In this document: positions 27,918-31,395 of the stretch, piece after piece
Numbering within the stretch: position 1 is the first letter of the stretch
Layout: the number at the start of each line of letters is the position of its first letter
Virus record (IMG/VR): IMGVR_UViG_3300043433_000036
Coordinates: 1 to 31,395 of that record
From: a virus
Length of the DNA stretch: 31,395 nt
Reading direction: 5' to 3' (one strand)
Notes under the pieces: model-generated
Database searches by the model: none
Seen by the model: only the letters and a program-made list of their open reading frames with translations
Told to the model about the DNA's origin: nothing
Made by a program: the position numbers and the translations under genes

Positions 27918-27958
27918 GTTTATATTTATTTAAATAAAAGAAAAAGATTTACCAAAAA

Positions 27959-28708
27959 ATGAAGAAAATTAAACTATTTGAAGAATTCAATAGCGTAGAA
28001 CCTATACAAGAATCGTTTTATAGATTACCTAAAGATGTAATCGGAAATGAATTATATGTTGTAAACCAATCAATACAGTCTTTGTATAGCGGAGCAGCTG
28101 CAGGCAATGATGTTTCGCCAAAAGAGATTGATCTTATCATTAAAAATTTACAACAAATCAAATCATCTGTTAAGAAATTTAACAAAGCTGAAGAGATTGA
28201 AGGTACAGTGTATGAATCTGTAATAGTTGAAGGCGCAGCTAAACAATTCGATGCAGATTTCAATGACATGGTTAAAAATGTTAAATCTGGTTTTGGATGG
28301 ATCGATCCTGATTATGTACAAGAGACTTGGGAAAATACAAGTGATATTGACTTTGAATCTGTTAAAGTTGAAATCTACAAAAGATTAATCAAAGCCAATC
28401 TATTATGGCTTTCTGCAAATGATGGTGAAAGTAAAGGTAAACAAGTTAAATCTTTAAAGGAAATAGGTGTTAAAGAATCATTAGTTAATGAGGCATTTGA
28501 CGTTAAAGTAAGTCTTAGACATGCTAAAGATGCTATTGGACTTTTCAATGATATGTTTATCAAATACGGTAAAAGACCATCGTCGGATGTATTTTCTTTT
28601 AAAGAAAAAGACGCAGCTATAGATTTCGTACAAATGTTAGTTAAGAATTTAAACATCCCTATGGGTGAAATCGAAGCTGATGATAATGTTATTAAAAATT
28701 TAAAATAA
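27959..28708 (+). CDS. Tagged cargo protein 14 with several cleavage-like sites
   Basis: 249 residues with leader MKKIKLFEEFNSV; the cut site is shifted to PIQE (15-18) before S. Two further sites, VIVE (88-91) before G and SLVNE (174-178) before A, would split the protein into units of about 73, 87 and 71 residues. The first unit is helical (LIIKNLQQIKSSVKKF); the last (FDVKVSLRHAKDAIGLFNDMF) looks alpha/beta like cargo 2. It lies away from the main array but beside virion-type genes. Functions unknown. Confidence 0.78.
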   Translation: MKKIKLFEEFNSVEPIQESFYRLPKDVIGNELYVVNQSIQSLYSGAAAGNDVSPKEIDLIIKNLQQIKSSVKKFNKAEEIEGTVYESVIVEGAAKQFDADFNDMVKNVKSGFGWIDPDYVQETWENTSDIDFESVKVEIYKRLIKANLLWLSANDGESKGKQVKSLKEIGVKESLVNEAFDVKVSLRHAKDAIGLFNDMFIKYGKRPSSDVFSFKEKDAAIDFVQMLVKNLNIPMGEIEADDNVIKNLK

Positions 28709-28712
28709 AGAC

Positions 28713-29258
28713 ATGATTAAATCAATTAATGAAAATGCTGTTGCTCCAAACGTAAACAATGGTTTGAGACAACCTGTTGTTTTATCAGGAGATTCGGTTA
28801 AATTACTAACAGAAAGATTAGGTGACGAATACACCGCACATTATTTCTACAATGCTGCCGCAAATTGGTGTTTAGGCGCAGGTTACAAAAAAGCTGCTGC
28901 ATTCTTTACAGCAGAATCTGCTAATGAATTACAACACGCTTTAAAATTACAAAAATATCTAGTAGATTGGAATGTTTTACCAGTTGTACCTAAAGTAGAA
29001 ACACATACAGATTTTGGTAATTTGCCAGAAATCATCGAAAGATCATATAATTTAGAGTATGATTTATATCAAATGTACATTAAAAATTCACAAGAATTAT
29101 TTACAACTGATTTAGCTACATTTGATTTCTTACAAGAATTTAGACAAGGTCAAACTGAATCAGTAGCAGAATACTCTGATTTATTAAACGCTTTACAATT
29201 AATCGATATCGATAAAAGATTAGATCTTTTACATTTCGAAGAATTATACTTAGGATAA
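28713..29258 (+). CDS. Ferritin-like / Dps-like four-helix protein
   Basis: 181 residues. The body is a helical bundle with ferritin-type ligands: GDEYTAHYFYNAAANW, then ESANELQHALKLQKYL (E-x-x-H), a middle YNLEYDLYQMY, and QGQTESVAEYSDLL. These fit a di-iron ferroxidase site. Such proteins store iron or protect DNA from peroxide. The N terminus MIKSINE before N ends in an I-x-E site, so it might also be packaged. It lies between two proteins with cleavage-like sites. Confidence 0.78.
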   Translation: MIKSINENAVAPNVNNGLRQPVVLSGDSVKLLTERLGDEYTAHYFYNAAANWCLGAGYKKAAAFFTAESANELQHALKLQKYLVDWNVLPVVPKVETHTDFGNLPEIIERSYNLEYDLYQMYIKNSQELFTTDLATFDFLQEFRQGQTESVAEYSDLLNALQLIDIDKRLDLLHFEELYLG

Positions 29259-29272
29259 TATACAATACAACT

Positions 29273-29605
29273 ATGAAACCACATGTTAAAAACTTAGAAG
29301 ATTTTATTGCTGAGTATCAAGCTCCATTTAATCCATCGTCTGCTGCAAATATTGTAATTGGTGGTGTACAAGGCGCTGGTAAAGTACCAACAACTAGTAC
29401 GGGTGCTGATTCTGAAAATAGCATTATACCTTTAACGCAACAAGATCCTGTTTTACAATACGGCACATGGTCACAAACTGCAACTGGTGTACAACCAAAC
29501 GGTGCATATCCAGATATATTATTAGCACAAGCTGCTTTACACGGTATGTCTCCAGCTGAATACTTAGCACACTACGGTCACTCTACCGAAGGACAAGATA
29601 AATAA
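29273..29605 (+). CDS. Virion-associated protein with FIAE cleavage-like site
   Basis: 110 residues. NLEDFIAE (7-14) before Y closely matches the end of the T4 leader (QEFIAE). The mature part is low in charge and rich in G, A, T, S, P and Q (SSAANIVIGGVQGAGKVPTTSTG), ending AALHGMSPAEYLAHYGHS. It looks like a small structural or decoration protein. A strong terminator follows. Confidence 0.7.
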   Translation: MKPHVKNLEDFIAEYQAPFNPSSAANIVIGGVQGAGKVPTTSTGADSENSIIPLTQQDPVLQYGTWSQTATGVQPNGAYPDILLAQAALHGMSPAEYLAHYGHSTEGQDK

Positions 29606-29627
29606 AATTTACACTTACATAATTAAG

Positions 29628-29672
29628 CGGTCTTTTTAGTCGATATATAATATGACTAAAAAGACCGTTTTT
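29628..29672 (+). terminator. Terminator with 14-bp perfect stem, AGATATATA-like loop
   Basis: CGGTCTTTTTAGTC (29628-29641) pairs exactly with GACTAAAAAGACCG (29654-29667), followed by TTTTT. The 12-nt loop is GATATATAATAT, the same sequence seen before the homing endonucleases. The next gene starts 5 bp after the T run, leaving no room for a conventional promoter except within this hairpin. Confidence 0.85.
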
Positions 29673-29676
29673 ATTT

Positions 29677-30081
29677 ATGTTTGATAATCAAAATCCAGAC
29701 CAATCTCCTAAAGAATTAATAGAAGGCTTATATAAAGCCTTTGAATCATTTCGTCGTAAGATGGAGGATCCTTCTTATATCCAAATTGAAGGAGCCATTA
29801 AACAATTAATGGAAAATCAAAATGAAATGAAAGCTAGTATTTCAGATCTAAAACAAAAATTGCTTAATCCATACGATGGTATTGTAGTTGAAACCAAGAA
29901 AAATACTGAATTCAGAGAGTCTCAAGAAGAATTAGAAACCAAAATGGATAAAATCATCGAAGAGCATAATGATTTAGTTAAATGGAAAACTTCAATTACT
30001 AAAATATTCTGGGCTCTTTTAACTGGTTTAGGTGGTCTTGTCACATATATCGTAACAAATTTCTTAAACCATGGTAAGTGA
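29677..30081 (+). CDS. Holin-like (XhlA-type) coiled-coil membrane protein
   Basis: 134 residues. A long coiled-coil region (about 35-105) ends in EELETKMDKIIEEHNDLVKWKTS, followed by a C-terminal transmembrane helix (TKIFWALLTGLGGLVTYIVTNFL, about 107-130) and a short basic end. This order matches XhlA-type holin/haemolysin proteins, which act with an endolysin; the GH73 lysin lies 1.8 kb upstream. Alternatively it is a membrane-attached tail component. It overlaps the next gene by 11 bp. Confidence 0.68.
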   Translation: MFDNQNPDQSPKELIEGLYKAFESFRRKMEDPSYIQIEGAIKQLMENQNEMKASISDLKQKLLNPYDGIVVETKKNTEFRESQEELETKMDKIIEEHNDLVKWKTSITKIFWALLTGLGGLVTYIVTNFLNHGK

Positions 30082-30658
30082 TAAAATCTCTTTAATATAC
30101 GCACGTGAAGCAGTTAACAATATACCGAATAATTCAGCCGGTACTATTAAGGTTAATGATACTAGATTGATCTACAAAGAATTTTCTAATAAAAGTTCTA
30201 TTATCGGTGTTAATTTAAATTCTGTGTCTTTGTTTGGTTTAACGCCTGCTCAATTTAAAAATGCAGCAGAGTGTTCCAACATGAAATTATATCAAATATC
30301 TAGTGTTTCAGTAGATATAGAAGGTTCTAATTTTACAATTTCATTTGACGATAATATTAAAAGATACAAAACCCAAAATTCTAGAGATTATGACGTGCAA
30401 TTACAAGCTATTTTGTATACATTAAATGAGATGTATTTACCAAAATATAATGAATTAGTTGGTATTTGGGACAAATTATACACAGATGTTTATATTCAAG
30501 TTGAAGAAGATGCTAATGGTAATTTAACGATGCAATATATCGATTGTGGTTACATACAAGGTCTTTTTGGAACTAATAATGTAACGTATAAGAAAAATGG
30601 TGCAACATATACTAAAAATGCAAAAGATGCTTTGATAGATTTGTTCGATAATTTATAA
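30071..30658 (+). CDS. Hypothetical protein, possible virion structural component
   Basis: 195 residues, beta-rich (IKVNDTRLIYKEFSNK, SSVSVDIEGSNFTISFDD) with few charged helices and a central LPKYNELVGIWDKLYTDVYIQVEEDANG. It overlaps the holin-like gene by 11 bp and precedes a fibre gene. Location suggests a tail or baseplate protein, but no family is recognised. Confidence 0.65.
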   Translation: MVSDKISLIYAREAVNNIPNNSAGTIKVNDTRLIYKEFSNKSSIIGVNLNSVSLFGLTPAQFKNAAECSNMKLYQISSVSVDIEGSNFTISFDDNIKRYKTQNSRDYDVQLQAILYTLNEMYLPKYNELVGIWDKLYTDVYIQVEEDANGNLTMQYIDCGYIQGLFGTNNVTYKKNGATYTKNAKDALIDLFDNL

Positions 30659-30685
30659 TAAATATAAAAAACAGTAACATATAAA

Positions 30686-31395
30686 ATGTCTAAAAAAATT
30701 AGCGAATATACATTCTCACATGGACTTCATCGAGGTGCTAACGGCTCATATATTCAATTAACCAAAGAGTTATTGGGAAGAGCGTTGACTCATGAAGAAA
30801 TGAATTATAATTTAACCTTAACTGGTGAGATTATTAAAAATTATGAAATCATTGGTCATGGTCCAAACGGAACTATTGATGCAAACGTAGATTTAGGTAA
30901 AACACCGGTTTTGAGTAGTCACGAAACAGTTAATGGTACTGAATACTTTTGGGATTTAAGCGAAGCTACTGGTGGTGGCGGAGGCGGTGGAGCACAAGGT
31001 GCTCAAGGTGCAGTTGGTGCAACTGGAGCTCAAGGTGTTGCAGGTCCTCAAGGCGCTCAAGGTAGTATAGGTCTTTCTGGTACGAGTGGAACTTCAGGTG
31101 CTAGAGGAGCTCAAGGAGCTACAGGTGCACCTGGTTTACAAGGAGCACAAGGTGCTTCAGGAACGAGTGGAACAACAGGAACGAGTGGATCTTCTGGACT
31201 AACGAATGGTACCAGCGGAACAGACGGTATTAATGGAACGAGTGGAGTTGATGGTGCGCAAGGCGCAGATGGATCTTCAGGTATTAATGGAGCTCAAGGA
31301 GCTACAGGTGCACAAGGAGCAGATGGATCTTCAGGTATATCTGGTATTAATGGAGCACAAGGTGCAGATGGATCTTCAGGTATTAATGGAGCGCA
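30686..31395 (+). CDS. Collagen-like tail-fibre protein (partial, runs off the window)
   Basis: 236 complete codons visible from the ATG at 30686. An N-terminal domain of about 93 residues (MSKKISEYTFSHGLHRGANG...FWDLSEATG) is followed by a poly-Gly hinge and then Gly-X-Y repeats dominated by GAQ, GTS, GSS and GIN triplets. Collagen-like triplets form trimeric stalks in phage fibres. The repetitive DNA favours slippage and recombination, a known source of host-range variation. The C-terminal receptor-binding part lies beyond the window. Confidence 0.88.
   Translation, partial: MSKKISEYTFSHGLHRGANGSYIQLTKELLGRALTHEEMNYNLTLTGEIIKNYEIIGHGPNGTIDANVDLGKTPVLSSHETVNGTEYFWDLSEATGGGGGGGAQGAQGAVGATGAQGVAGPQGAQGSIGLSGTSGTSGARGAQGATGAPGLQGAQGASGTSGTTGTSGSSGLTNGTSGTDGINGTSGVDGAQGADGSSGINGAQGATGAQGADGSSGISGINGAQGADGSSGINGA

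Noticed and set aside
30980-31395. CRISPR-like or satellite repeat at the window end
   Set aside because: The repetition is explained by in-frame Gly-X-Y triplets of a collagen-like fibre; there are no uniform repeats with unique spacers.

Overview
The window looks like part of a large tailed-phage genome whose host is probably a Bacteroidota bacterium (Flavobacteriia-like). All genes lie on the + strand, are tightly packed and AT-rich. Starts sit in A-rich contexts with no clear Shine-Dalgarno, as is usual in Bacteroidota. Phage hallmarks are a DNA ligase, a PD-(D/E)XK exonuclease, a DinG/XPD-type helicase, a GH73 lysin, a holin-like protein, three homing endonucleases, a tRNA cluster and a collagen-like fibre gene. 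The closest functional analogy is the T4 superfamily, because many small proteins carry an N-terminal tag resembling the T4 capsid-targeting sequence.

Layout. 1-4564: nucleic-acid and small-metabolism genes (end of a YqeY/GatB-like gene, metallophosphoesterase, DNA ligase, zinc-ribbon protein, class I glutamine amidotransferase, small membrane proteins). 4565-6953: an RNA-rich interval with tRNA-Ala(TGC), an HNH endonuclease lodged against a tRNA 3' end, a histone-H1-like gene, a small lipoprotein gene, two tRNA genes whose 3' half precedes the 5' half (Leu and Asn), tRNA-Gly(GCC), and four copies of a covarying stem-loop motif, two of which enclose the permuted tRNAs. 6954-10717: exonuclease, small membrane or coiled-coil proteins, a GIY-YIG endonuclease, a four-helix membrane protein. 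10764-15909: a glycan cassette (two two-domain glycosyltransferases, an NAD-dependent epimerase, a DUF6165-like protein). 16244-24200: thirteen consecutive or near-consecutive genes starting with a common leader of the form MKxxKLFEEFxNE, interrupted only by an HNH endonuclease and a nucleotidase. 24277-27907: helicase, small proteins and the GH73 lysin. 27959-29605: another tagged protein, a ferritin-like protein and a protein with an FIAE site. 29677-31395: holin-like protein, unknown protein, collagen-like fibre (runs off the window).

How it may work together. The shared leader ends at a [LVI]-x-E site like the one cut by T4 prohead protease. I infer that these genes encode a set of proteins packaged into the head during assembly, trimmed there and probably delivered with the DNA. 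Recognisable cargo includes a 2H phosphoesterase, a P-loop kinase, a zinc-ribbon/GNAT protein and a DUF5824-like domain. Several cargo proteins have further internal cleavage-like sites, as if they were polyproteins. Transcription seems to be divided by a repeated terminator-promoter cassette (box TATATTTAC and box TAATTAAAA with a constant 13-bp register) and by a second AGATATATA box that precedes the homing endonucleases. No similarity search was run; family names rest on motif recognition.
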